This document shows positions 52,373-61,040 of a stretch of 64,000 nucleotides of DNA, in pieces. A program made the translations under genes and the position numbers. How positions within the stretch are numbered: the stretch's first letter is position 1; each line of letters opens with the position of its first letter. Origin of the DNA: Sporolactobacillus laevolacticus DSM 442. Its GTDB lineage: Bacteria; Bacillota; Bacilli; Bacillales; Sporolactobacillaceae. The DNA lies in NCBI RefSeq assembly GCF_000497245.1, contig NZ_AWTC01000003.1:1688-65687 (forward strand), read 5' to 3'. The notes beneath the pieces are model-generated. The model was not told where the DNA came from. It worked only from the letters and a program-made list of their open reading frames with translations, and searched no databases.

Positions 52373-54517
52373 ATGGATCAGTTTGATCGTGAAGATTATT
52401 TCAGTAATCGTGAACTTAGCTGGATTCTTTTTAATGAGCGGGTTCTTGAAGAGGCAAGGGACAAAACAAACCCGTTGCTTGAACGTGTGAAGTTTTTGTC
52501 GATCACAGCGAGCAATCTGGATGAATTCTTTATGGTTCGGGTAGCCTCTTTAATTGACATGGTTAATGTAGGCTACGACAAACCAGATGCTTCCGGATTA
52601 AAACCAACCCAACAGCTTACGGCGATCAGCGAAGCGGCGCATCAGATGGTCAGTCAGCAGTACACCACATATAACCGGATGCTTAAAAAGGTACTTACCG
52701 AGAAGAACATTCATATATTGGAAGTTGCTGAACTGTCACAAAAACAGCTGGACTTTATCGATCACTATTTCAGTCGCGAAGTTTATCCGGTTCTGACGCC
52801 TATGGCGGTTGACTCATCTCGGCCATTTCCGCTAATCCTTAACAAAAGCATCAACATCGCTGCGTTTATTCATAAAACGGGTAGTAAGACAGCACACAGA
52901 GAATTTGTTACAGTGCAAGTGCCTAACGTTCTGCCTCGTGTCGTCAAACTTCCAGACAAGGAAGGGCATACGAGTTTTATTCTGCTTGAGAATATTATCC
53001 GTAGGCACCTGGGTCAGCTGTTTGTTGGTTATGAACTTGATGAAGCATCCTGTTACCGTGTGATGCGTGATATGGATCTTGAGGTGGATGAGGAAGACAC
53101 AGAAGACTTACTGAAAGAGATTGAAAAGCAGCTCAGATTGAGAGAACGGGGCAATGTCATTCATTTAGATGTAGAGGCGGGAATCAGTGAGCGACTCGTT
53201 GAAAAGCTGTTTGATCGGCTTGCTGTGAGTGCTGACAACGTGTACAGGGTGAACGGACCGATTGATCTTACCTTCTTGTCTAAACTGGTCGGGCAAATTA
53301 ATGAGCCAGGCGATTTGGTATACCCGCCGCATCGGCCATTCGTTCATTACGAGCTTCTGGAACATTCCATTTTTGACGCGATGCGTGCTGGTGATATTTT
53401 CCTGCATCATCCCTATGAAGCGTTTGATCCGGTGATAGAACTGATCAGGCAAGCATCACGAGACAGTCAGGTATTAGCAATCAAGATGACACTTTATCGG
53501 GTGTCCGGCAATTCGCCAATCATTCGCTACTTGGAAAAAGCGGCGGAAAATGGAAAACAGGTGACGGTTCTCGTCGAATTGAAAGCGCGTTTTGATGAAG
53601 AAAACAATATCAACTGGGCTCAAAAACTTGAAAAAACAGGCTGCCATGTCATTTATGGACTTGTTGGGTTGAAAACACACTGCAAAATGGCGCTTGTCGT
53701 GCGCCGAGAATCAGATGGTATCAAACGCTATATGCATTTCGGTACAGGAAACTACAATGATATTACCGCGCGTTTTTATACCGATATGGGTCTCCTTACT
53801 TGTAATGAGCAAATGGGCGTTGATGCCTCAAATGTATTTAACATGCTCTCTGGCTATTCTGAACCACCTTACTTTCATAAACTTGTGATGGCTCCGCTAT
53901 GGCTGCGCAGCACCCTGCTTGATCTTATTGAAACGGAAATTAAAAATGCACAAGCAGGAAAACCGGCGTTTATTCGTGCGAAGATGAATGCCCTATCCGA
54001 TGAGGGGATCATTAAAGCCCTGTATCGTGCCTCAGCGGCCGGAGTCTCCATCCAACTGCTCGTTCGCGGGATCTGCTGCCTGAGGACAGGTATCCCTGGC
54101 GTCAGCGACACCATTGAAGTGCATTCAATTGTCGGCCGTTACCTAGAGCATAGTCGAATTTATCTCTTTGGAAATGGCGGAGAAACGCTTGCTTTCTTGG
54201 CGAGCGCAGATTTAATGCCGCGAAATATTAACCGGCGCGTTGAACTGATGTTCCCGATTGAGGATGAGGAAATCAAAACAACGATAATCGGCCTATTTGA
54301 CCTGATGATGAAAGATAATGCGAAGACACGAGTACTGGGCAGCGACAATCTCTATGAAAAACCAGATCGACGCGGGAAGACACCATTCAATGTACAGGAG
54401 TATCTTGCGGAAGTCGCGGAACAGCAGACCATTAAACGTGAACGTTCACTTCGTGATAAGCGAACGTTCACACCGATTAAAGGTCGGCGTGAAGATATTC
54501 TGAATCCGGAAGATTAA
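52373..54517 (+). CDS. ppk: Polyphosphate kinase 1
   Basis: Makes polyphosphate from ATP reversibly through a phospho-histidine. 714 residues. N-domain FSNRELSWILFNERVLEEA, head domain, and the two PLD-like C domains with the catalytic His in GLKTHCKMALVVRRE (near 435) followed by YMHFGTGNYND, and VHSIVGRYLEHSRIYLF (second active-site His region, near 590). GTAGGGGTATCGTC precedes ATG 52373. Opposing functions of Ppx and Ppk in one transcript are common. Confidence 0.95.
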   Translation: MDQFDREDYFSNRELSWILFNERVLEEARDKTNPLLERVKFLSITASNLDEFFMVRVASLIDMVNVGYDKPDASGLKPTQQLTAISEAAHQMVSQQYTTYNRMLKKVLTEKNIHILEVAELSQKQLDFIDHYFSREVYPVLTPMAVDSSRPFPLILNKSINIAAFIHKTGSKTAHREFVTVQVPNVLPRVVKLPDKEGHTSFILLENIIRRHLGQLFVGYELDEASCYRVMRDMDLEVDEEDTEDLLKEIEKQLRLRERGNVIHLDVEAGISERLVEKLFDRLAVSADNVYRVNGPIDLTFLSKLVGQINEPGDLVYPPHRPFVHYELLEHSIFDAMRAGDIFLHHPYEAFDPVIELIRQASRDSQVLAIKMTLYRVSGNSPIIRYLEKAAENGKQVTVLVELKARFDEENNINWAQKLEKTGCHVIYGLVGLKTHCKMALVVRRESDGIKRYMHFGTGNYNDITARFYTDMGLLTCNEQMGVDASNVFNMLSGYSEPPYFHKLVMAPLWLRSTLLDLIETEIKNAQAGKPAFIRAKMNALSDEGIIKALYRASAAGVSIQLLVRGICCLRTGIPGVSDTIEVHSIVGRYLEHSRIYLFGNGGETLAFLASADLMPRNINRRVELMFPIEDEEIKTTIIGLFDLMMKDNAKTRVLGSDNLYEKPDRRGKTPFNVQEYLAEVAEQQTIKRERSLRDKRTFTPIKGRREDILNPED

Positions 54518-54549
54518 TCAAAGGATCTGCAAAAAATTTATCGACAAAG

Positions 54550-54626
54550 TTAGAGAGGGCATTTTCCCTGTATCTGGCGATTTTTAGCCGAATGAGGGGG
54601 TTATGCCCTCTAATTTTAGTTTGGTT
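54550..54626 (+). terminator. Terminator of ppx-ppk
   Basis: TTAGA(GA)GGGCAT / ATGCCCTCTAA outer helix enclosing CCCT/AGGG and GGC/GCC inner pairs, followed by TTTTAGTTTGGTTTT. Confidence 0.65.
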
Positions 54627-54704
54627 TTATGTTGAACAGAGCGGGGACATGCCTTATGATTAGAGATAGTTTCATCAAAGAATACAAACAAATAGCTTGA
54701 ATTG

Positions 54705-54751
54705 CAACTATATATTGTGGTAATCTATTTATCATAAACTATATATAGTGA
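54705..54751 (+). promoter_or_regulatory. Two NrdR boxes upstream of nrdIEF
   Basis: CAACTATATATTGTGG (54705-54720) and AAACTATATATAGTGA (54736-54751) match the NrdR consensus ACACTATATATTGTGT; their starts are 31 bp apart, three helical turns, the spacing typical for NrdR. They should repress nrd transcription when dATP is high. Confidence 0.85.
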
Positions 54752-54801
54752 CTTGCTTACATCGTTACGTGTTGCTGTATATGGGAAGGGAGGAGCGTCG
54801 A

Positions 54802-55185
54802 ATGATGATCTTATACGAAACGATGACAGGGAATGTCAAACGTTTTTTGGCAAAAACCGGACTGGATCACCAGCCTATCAGCAGTGTGGACCAGGTGAAT
54901 GAGCCATATGTTCTTGTGACAAATACGATTGGATTTGGCGACGCTCCGGATCACGTCAAGGACTTTTTGGCAAGAAATGGGCAGTATCTCATCGCGGTTG
55001 CGGCGAGCGGAAACCGAAATTGGGGACGAAACTTCGCACGCGCGGCGGATGTCGTGGCCAACATGTACCATGTTCCCGTTTTATATAAGTTTGAACTTGG
55101 CGGAACTGAGAAAGACGTCATTGAATTTCGAGAGAGGGTGAAGGCACTTGCCGAACGAAGCGACAAAGTCAAAGTCTTATACTGA
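54802..55185 (+). CDS. nrdI: Flavodoxin-like NrdI
   Basis: FMN protein that delivers an oxidant to build the dimanganese-tyrosyl cofactor of NrdF. 127 residues. YETMTGNVKRFLAKTG is the FMN-phosphate loop, TNTIGFGDAPDHVKDFL and AVAASGNRNWGRNFARAAD the isoalloxazine loops, and KFELGGTEKDV the C-terminal helix. ATG 54802 follows GGAGG at 8 nt. First gene of nrdIEF, overlapping nrdE by 38 bp. Confidence 0.92.
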   Translation: MMILYETMTGNVKRFLAKTGLDHQPISSVDQVNEPYVLVTNTIGFGDAPDHVKDFLARNGQYLIAVAASGNRNWGRNFARAADVVANMYHVPVLYKFELGGTEKDVIEFRERVKALAERSDKVKVLY

Positions 55186-57253
55186 ATTGAATAATGAAGT
55201 GCTAACGCGCGGAGACGACGGTTTCTACCGTTTAGATAAAGACAGCGAAGCGATCGATGTCTACATGGAAGAAGTGCGTGAAAAAACCATGCATTTTCAC
55301 AGCATTTTGGAGCGCTTGCATTATTTAGTCGATCAAAATTACTATTATGATGTATTTGCGGAATACAGCGATGAGCAAATTGAGAACATTCATCAAATGG
55401 CGGCGAACTATCAATTCCAATTTAAATCTTATATGGCCGCAAGCAAATTTTACCGCGATTATGCGATGAAAACCAATGACAAATCTCACTACTTAGAAAA
55501 TTATGATGAGCGAATTGCAATTGTTTCATTATTTCTGGCTCGTGGGAACTTTGAGCATGCTGTTCGGTTTATGCGTGCGATGATGGAACAGCGTTATCAA
55601 CCGGCGACACCGACATTTCTAAACGCCGGCAAGGCGCGTCGCGGTGAGATGGTCTCCTGTTTTCTTATTGAGGCGGATGACTCGCTCAATTCGATTAACT
55701 ACATAGAGAGCACATCCCAGCAGCTTTCCAAAATTGGGGGCGGCGTTGCGCTTAATCTGTCGAAGATTCGTGCCCGTGGCGAGGCGATCAAAGGTGTCGA
55801 GGGTGTGGCCAAAGGTGTTGTACCGGTTGCCCGTAAACTTCAGCTTGGCTTTTCCTATGCCGATCAATTAGGCCAGCGGCCTGGCGCAGGCGCTGCTTAT
55901 CTGAACATTTTTCATTGGGATGTACCGGAATTTCTGGATACGAAAAAAGAAAATGCCGATGAAGATATTCGACTGTCCACGCTTTCGATCGGGCTGATTG
56001 TTCCCGGCAAATTCTTTGAACTTGCAGAAGCTGGAGAACCCTTTTATATGTTTGCGCCTTACACCGTTTATAAGGAATACGGTAAGCATCTGGATGACAT
56101 GGATATGGATGAGATGTACGACAAACTTGCTGCCAATCCTGCAGTAAAGAAGAAGAGTGCGGATTCGCGGGAATTCTTAAATCTGATTGCCCAGATGCAG
56201 ATGCAATCCGGTTATCCGTATATCTTCTACAAGGATAATGCAAATAAAAATCATCCGTTGCACCGGCTTGGCGATATTAAGATGTCTAATTTGTGCACCG
56301 AGATCTTTCAGTTGCAGGAGACCTCTACAATTAATGACTATAATGTTCCAGACGACATCCGCCGTGACGTTTCTTGTATCCTCGGCTCATTAAACATTGT
56401 GAACGTGATGGAAACCGGAAAGGTTCGCGATTCTGTTCACGCAGGTATTGAGGCACTGACCCAGGTCAGTGAAATGACGGAAATCGCCAATGCACCGGGC
56501 GTGAGTCTGGCGAACCGCGAATTACATTCTGTCGGCCTAGGAGCGATGAATCTGAACGGTTATCTCGCGAAAAATCAGCTTGCTTATGAGTCAGCAGAAG
56601 CCCGAGATTTCGCGCGTACGTTCTTCTCTCTGGTTAACTTTTATTCAATCGAAAAATCAATGCTGATTGCCAAAGATCGTGGGCAAACCTTTAAAGGGTT
56701 TGAACAATCGGATTACGCCGACGGTTCTTATTTTAAAAAATATGAACATGAATTTTTTGGCCCTAAAACTGAAAAAATCGCTGAACTCTTTAAAGACATT
56801 CATATACCGACAACCGCTGAGTGGACGGAATTAAAGAAGCAGGTTGCTGAATTTGGTTTATATAATGCTTATCGTCTTGCTGTCGCTCCGACGCAATCGA
56901 TCAGCTATGTGCAGAACGCGACCAGTTCGGTTATGCCTGTTGTAAATATCATTGAACGTCGCAAATACGGAAATAGTGAAACGATCTATCCGATGCCGTT
57001 CTTGTCTCCTCAGACGATGTGGTATTACAAATCAGCTTATCAGACGAATCAATTCCGCGTGATCGATATGATTTCTGAAATCCAGCAACATGTTGATCAA
57101 GGAATATCAACAATTCTTTACGTTGACAGTATGACCAGCACACGGCAATTAGCCAGATTGTATGTTTATGCACACAAGAGGGGACTAAAGTCATTGTACT
57201 ACACACGAACACAGCTTCTGTCGCCTGAAGAGTGCACGGCTTGCTCAGTCTGA
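55148..57253 (+). CDS. nrdE: Class Ib ribonucleotide reductase alpha subunit
   Basis: Reduces ribonucleoside diphosphates. 701 residues. PATPTFLNAG and SCFLIEADDSLNSI (active-site Cys), LSKIGGGVALNLSKIRARG, the catalytic NLCTEIFQL loop (Asn, Cys and Glu) and APTQSISYVQNATSSVMPV are intact; the C-terminal ECTACSV pair is the redox relay. No ATP-cone is present at the N-terminus, as in class Ib. No intein or intron. TTG 55148 lies within nrdI, so translation is coupled. Confidence 0.95.
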   Translation: MPNEATKSKSYTELNNEVLTRGDDGFYRLDKDSEAIDVYMEEVREKTMHFHSILERLHYLVDQNYYYDVFAEYSDEQIENIHQMAANYQFQFKSYMAASKFYRDYAMKTNDKSHYLENYDERIAIVSLFLARGNFEHAVRFMRAMMEQRYQPATPTFLNAGKARRGEMVSCFLIEADDSLNSINYIESTSQQLSKIGGGVALNLSKIRARGEAIKGVEGVAKGVVPVARKLQLGFSYADQLGQRPGAGAAYLNIFHWDVPEFLDTKKENADEDIRLSTLSIGLIVPGKFFELAEAGEPFYMFAPYTVYKEYGKHLDDMDMDEMYDKLAANPAVKKKSADSREFLNLIAQMQMQSGYPYIFYKDNANKNHPLHRLGDIKMSNLCTEIFQLQETSTINDYNVPDDIRRDVSCILGSLNIVNVMETGKVRDSVHAGIEALTQVSEMTEIANAPGVSLANRELHSVGLGAMNLNGYLAKNQLAYESAEARDFARTFFSLVNFYSIEKSMLIAKDRGQTFKGFEQSDYADGSYFKKYEHEFFGPKTEKIAELFKDIHIPTTAEWTELKKQVAEFGLYNAYRLAVAPTQSISYVQNATSSVMPVVNIIERRKYGNSETIYPMPFLSPQTMWYYKSAYQTNQFRVIDMISEIQQHVDQGISTILYVDSMTSTRQLARLYVYAHKRGLKSLYYTRTQLLSPEECTACSV

Positions 57254-57303
57254 ATGCACAAAGATTTTTTAACTGAATACCGAACGAAGGATGGATTGGA
57301 ATC

Positions 57304-58284
57304 ATGAAAGCCATTAACTGGAACAGTAGCGACAATCAAGTCGCGAAAGTATATTGGAAACAAAATATCAATCAATTTTGGACGGAAGAAGCGTTTAAAG
57401 TTTCGCGCGATCTTTCAGACTGGTCAAAAATGAATGAGGATGAGCGTGCGACCTATGTTGAAGTGTTGTCCGGACTGACAGGACTTGACCGTGAACAAGG
57501 AGACAATGGTATGCCGCTCGTCTCCATTCATCACGACAATATGCACGAACAGGCGGTTTTTGCCTGGATGGGCATGATGGAGCATATTCACGCAAAGTCC
57601 TATTCTCATATTTTCTCGACTTTGATTTCATCACGTGAAACAGACTACTATCTTGGAGAATGGGTAAATAATCAGCCGGAGCTCCAGAAAAAGTACAGCC
57701 TGATCGCTCAATGGTATAATCAGCTCTACGATAAACATGAAAACGTGACGCCATTCAAACGCTATATGGCTATGGTTGCTTCCGTGTTTCTGGAAAGTTT
57801 TTCTTTTTACAGCGGCTTCTTTTATCCTGTATTTTTATCTGGTCAAGGACGCATGATTGCTAGCGGTGAAATTATTCGCAAGATCATCCAGGATGAATCC
57901 ATTCACGGTAGCTTTACTGGAATGGTTGCGCAAAGATTGTACCGGGAAAACCTTACTGATGAGGAACGAGCAAAGGCAGACTTGGAGCGTGAACGTTTGC
58001 TTGATCAATTGATTGAGGTTGAGAAGACGTACACAGCAAATATTTATACAAAGATTGGTTTAGTAGACGAAGTCATGAATTATGTCTACTATAATGCAAA
58101 CCGGGCGCTGCAAAACTTAGGATATGACGATAAGTACACGCACGATCCGGTCAGCCAGATTGTCTTAAACGGTATTGATACCAGCACGATCAATCATGAT
58201 TTCTTTTCAACAAAGGGAGATTATGTTGTTCCGCTGAATATCGAGCCCTTATCTGATGAGGATTTTAATTTTGACAATGTGTAA
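57304..58284 (+). CDS. nrdF: Class Ib ribonucleotide reductase beta subunit
   Basis: Carries the metal-tyrosyl radical. 326 residues. Metal ligands appear as Asp in LTGLDREQGDNG, the ExxH motif in MMEHIHAKSYSHIF (with the radical Tyr nearby), Glu in SVFLESFSFYSGF and ExxH in IQDESIHGSF. The C-terminus EPLSDEDFNFDNV contacts NrdE. ATG 57304 with GGATTGGA upstream. Last gene of nrdIEF. Confidence 0.95.
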   Translation: MKAINWNSSDNQVAKVYWKQNINQFWTEEAFKVSRDLSDWSKMNEDERATYVEVLSGLTGLDREQGDNGMPLVSIHHDNMHEQAVFAWMGMMEHIHAKSYSHIFSTLISSRETDYYLGEWVNNQPELQKKYSLIAQWYNQLYDKHENVTPFKRYMAMVASVFLESFSFYSGFFYPVFLSGQGRMIASGEIIRKIIQDESIHGSFTGMVAQRLYRENLTDEERAKADLERERLLDQLIEVEKTYTANIYTKIGLVDEVMNYVYYNANRALQNLGYDDKYTHDPVSQIVLNGIDTSTINHDFFSTKGDYVVPLNIEPLSDEDFNFDNV

Positions 58285-58285
58285 A

Positions 58286-58324
58286 GAAAAGTTCCGACTT
58301 GCAGAGTCGGAACTTTTCTTTTTT
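58286..58324 (+). terminator. Terminator of nrdIEF
   Basis: Thirteen-base arms GAAAAGTTCCGAC / GTCGGAACTTTTC and TTTTTT. Confidence 0.9.
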
Positions 58325-58381
58325 ACTGCCTGATACGTAGTCAGCTACACGAATGTTATAGTATAGTATAAAAAAGAGGTT

Positions 58382-58418
58382 GTTCGAAAAGTCTGCTTTT
58401 ATGTCCTCCTTTTCGAAC
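58382..58418. repeat. Inverted repeat upstream of ypjP
   Basis: Perfect 10-base arms GTTCGAAAAG / CTTTTCGAAC around a 17-nt pyrimidine-rich loop. No U-run; may be a leader hairpin or a short mobile repeat. Confidence 0.6.
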
Positions 58419-58484
58419 GGAATCATAAAGTGCGGTTTTTAAGATAAACGATGGAAAAAGCGCCGATCAGTGGAGGTCATGCCT

Positions 58485-59123
58485 GTGATTCCTCAATGGA
58501 TTAGAAAAAGTCTGGTTGCCTGTGTTGCCGTATTAACTTTTGGCACGGTGATTCCGACACTGCCAGCGCATTATCTGGACAAACAGAATGACAAACAAAA
58601 TGTCCAAGGCAGTAAAGCGCCTATTATCGCATCACGACCTGACGACAAGTCAGCTTCAAAACTGGAGCAATCCTCTTTGGAGATTGTCGATCGCTCGAGT
58701 TTATCAAAAGCTGAGTTGATTGATCGACTTTCAACGTATGTGTTGGATGAGGCGAAAAATCAAGGAACTGAAAAATTTGGTGCGCGAATTAGTGCAAAGA
58801 TTAATGGGCAATATGCTAATCAGATTGCGCCGGCTTTTGCTGAGGCGTTTAGAAATGTCAGCAATGCTCATGATTCTTCCTGGATTCAGGAGCTTGAAGT
58901 TACACATGCCCCAACGCCTGGACTCGGCGAACGAATTATGCATGTGTACAATAAGAAGACAGGCAAAGAAGTGATCAAACTACATGTCCGGCGCGACCAT
59001 CCACCCCTTGATGGCTACTACTTCAATTTTCACTACCACACAGCGCTAGATGGCTTTCAAAAACATCATGAATTAAAGACCATTTACTGGGGTAAAAATA
59101 TGCCACCGAAATGGAAAGCTTAA
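58485..59123 (+). CDS. ypjP: YpjP-like protein
   Basis: 212-residue protein of unknown function conserved in Bacillales. WIRKSLVACVAVLTFGTVIPTLPAHYL is a likely signal peptide or membrane anchor. The diagnostic C-terminal block is KLHVRRDHPPLDGYYFNFHY followed by HTALDGFQKHHELKTIYW and NMPPKW, His-rich and nearly identical to B. subtilis YpjP as I recall it. GTG 58485 stands 8 nt after GGAGG; GTG 58470 overlaps it. Monocistronic, terminator at 59135. Confidence 0.88.
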   Translation: MIPQWIRKSLVACVAVLTFGTVIPTLPAHYLDKQNDKQNVQGSKAPIIASRPDDKSASKLEQSSLEIVDRSSLSKAELIDRLSTYVLDEAKNQGTEKFGARISAKINGQYANQIAPAFAEAFRNVSNAHDSSWIQELEVTHAPTPGLGERIMHVYNKKTGKEVIKLHVRRDHPPLDGYYFNFHYHTALDGFQKHHELKTIYWGKNMPPKWKA

Positions 59124-59134
59124 GTCTTACAGAC

Positions 59135-59163
59135 AACCGGAGCGGGAACCGCTTCGGTTTTTT
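59135..59163 (+). terminator. Terminator of ypjP
   Basis: AACCGGAGCGG / CCGCTTCGGTT with a GAA loop and one mismatch, then TTTT. Confidence 0.75.
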
Positions 59164-59205
59164 AACGTTCAATTATTGATAAGAGCGGGTATCTTCTGTA
59201 AATGA

Positions 59206-59874
59206 TTAATTAAAAGTAGTAGACGTTTGAAAAGGAGTGAGTTCAAAACCTAAAGCTGCTGTTGCTTGTGCCATAACTCGGTAGCCAATTGGATTAGGGT
59301 GAATGTGGTCAAAGCTAAGCAATTGAGACTCATGTCCGGAGAATGCATGATAAATGTCAGCGACTTGAACAGCAGGATAGCGTTCCAATGAGAGAAGACG
59401 TTGATTATAGTTTTCTAACCACCGATTTGTTTCAGGTATATAAAATAGGGGATTATACAGATTCAATACACGAATCATTAAAGGAATTGGACGATTTGAG
59501 TGGATGGTTATGATCTGATTGATCATTTGATCGAAATGCGAAAGGCTTTGCTGAGTTGCTTGAAGCACTACTGAAAAGTCGCCGGTTTTAAGCCACACTT
59601 TACCCGCTTTCAAGAAATCGTTCCCGCCACCCGTTAAAGTGATAAAATTGGCGTTCTGAACGGCTTCCATGACCTCGGGTCTTGAGAGACTTTGCAGTAT
59701 AGCTGCAGTTGTTGCACCATTTTTCGCAAAGACGCGTCGTTCAATGGGAGTCTGATAATAGACTTCGAGGTCGTGATGGAAGAGTTTCACGAAATTCGGC
59801 TGGAATAGAGTTGATCCAACACCAACCGTCAGAGAATCGCCTAATGCAACATAAAGTGGACGCTCGTTCAACAC
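59206..59874 (-). CDS. GDSL/SGNH-family lipase or esterase
   Basis: Serine hydrolase of about 222 residues. Block I YVALGDSLTVGVG (nucleophile Ser), block II Gly in FAKNGATTAAIL, block III GGGNDFL (oxyanion Asn), block V DHIHPNPIGY (catalytic Asp and His) are all intact. No obvious signal peptide, so probably intracellular, unlike many GDSL lipases. GGAGGTGATT directly precedes candidate starts GTG 59874 and TTG 59871. Downstream of the CAP gene on the same strand, separated by a terminator. Confidence 0.85.
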   Translation of the reverse strand: MLNERPLYVALGDSLTVGVGSTLFQPNFVKLFHHDLEVYYQTPIERRVFAKNGATTAAILQSLSRPEVMEAVQNANFITLTGGGNDFLKAGKVWLKTGDFSVVLQATQQSLSHFDQMINQIITIHSNRPIPLMIRVLNLYNPLFYIPETNRWLENYNQRLLSLERYPAVQVADIYHAFSGHESQLLSFDHIHPNPIGYRVMAQATAALGFELTPFQTSTTFN

Positions 59875-59970
59875 AATCACCTCCGTTCACGTGAGACTTC
59901 TTTGTACCAGTGTATTCATTACCAGAATATGAGGTTCAGTTCCAGAAAAGGCTTTTGATAGGGACAACGC

Positions 59971-60016
59971 AAAAACAGCGTCCACATGTGAAACACAGTG
60001 AGACGCTGTTTTCTTT
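59971..60016 (-). terminator. Terminator of the CAP-domain gene
   Basis: AAAACAGCGTC / GACGCTGTTTT arms with an inner CAC/GTG pair; U-rich on both sides. Confidence 0.8.
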
Positions 60017-60048
60017 TGGGATCGTTGATGGATTGTGTAAAGATGGGG

Positions 60049-60822
60049 TTAGTTTCCGATGAATTCTTGAGTCCAATACGAGCCATAAGATCCGCCTTTG
60101 ACATAGCCAACACCAATGGTCGTGAAGCTTGCATTCAAAATATTTGCGCGGTGACCAGGGCTGTTCATCCAGCCATTCACAACTTCTTCTGGTGTTTTTT
60201 GTCCGGCAGCAATATTTTCCCCGGCACTCTTATAGGTGATGCCATATTTTTTCATCATGTCGAATGGAGAACCGTAAGTTGGTGACTGGTGGTCAAAGTA
60301 GTTTTTGTCAGCCATATCTTGAGATTTAGCGCGGGCCATTTTTGATAGAGTGCTATTGTCCGCTTTCAGTGGCTTAAGTCCTGCCTTGGTTCGTTCTTGA
60401 TTCGTCAGATCGACGACCTTTTGTTCAAAGGCATTCATCTCACTGTTTGATGATTGATTTTCTGTGTTCTTTGTATCGTTGTTAGCAGCAGGCTTCTCAG
60501 GCTGAGCAGGTTGATTAGATTTCTGCGGTTGTGCCGGTTGAGTCGCCTTTTCAGGAGCTTTTACAGGAGCCTTAGCTTCTGGTTTTTTCGCACCCTGTTC
60601 CTGAACTTTTGAAACATCAAGTTTAATGCCCAAATTTTTCAAAACTTCGTTAATATCAATCCCCTGCTGATCTTTCAACTTCCATGGGTTAAGCAAGTTT
60701 GTAAAGTCCTGCTTGCATTCTTTTGCGTACTGCGGGGTAGCCGCGTTCGCCGATCCTCCTCCCATAACAAGTGGCAGTGCAAGCATCCCTGCAACGGTTA
60801 AACCAATAACTTTCTTTTTCAT
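60049..60822 (-). CDS. Secreted CAP/SCP-domain protein, YkwD-like
   Basis: 257 residues. A signal peptide (MKKKVIGLTVAGMLALPLVM, cleavage after ANA near 27), a middle linker of about 60 residues rich in Pro, Lys, Ala and Gln (KAPEKATQPAQPQKSNQPAQ), and a C-terminal CAP domain from 130: VVDLTNQERTKAGLKPLKAD, YFDHQSPTYGSPF, AGENIAAGQKTPEEVVNGWMNSPGHRANIL and the GSYWTQEF end. Related to YkwD and SafA-associated spore proteins; activity unknown. GGAGGGAG precedes ATG 60822. Monocistronic. Confidence 0.9.
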   Translation of the reverse strand: MKKKVIGLTVAGMLALPLVMGGGSANAATPQYAKECKQDFTNLLNPWKLKDQQGIDINEVLKNLGIKLDVSKVQEQGAKKPEAKAPVKAPEKATQPAQPQKSNQPAQPEKPAANNDTKNTENQSSNSEMNAFEQKVVDLTNQERTKAGLKPLKADNSTLSKMARAKSQDMADKNYFDHQSPTYGSPFDMMKKYGITYKSAGENIAAGQKTPEEVVNGWMNSPGHRANILNASFTTIGVGYVKGGSYGSYWTQEFIGN

Positions 60823-60963
60823 TGTGTAACTCCCTCCTTGGTCATAGGTTTCGGGATTGGGAGATTTGTAGTGGGGTAAAAGATAGAATTACATGATGTT
60901 ACCAGTTTTGTGGAAGAACCAGCCAGTATGTAATAGGAGTGGTTTTGAGTGGATATTTTATAG

Positions 60964-61008
60964 GAAAAAAGCAGTCTCTCAATCCCAGGAGGGAACGAAA
61001 GACTGCTT
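60964..61008 (-). terminator. Terminator of the S9 peptidase gene
   Basis: AAGCAGTCT / AGACTGCTT arms; followed on the minus strand by TTTTCC. Confidence 0.8.
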
Positions 61009-61040
61009 GATTACTTATTCTTGTGATTGTGGGCTGATGG

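Noticed and set aside
55148-57253. Possible intein or group I intron in nrdE, a common insertion target.
   Set aside because: The reading frame is continuous, 701 residues, with all active-site blocks in normal spacing.
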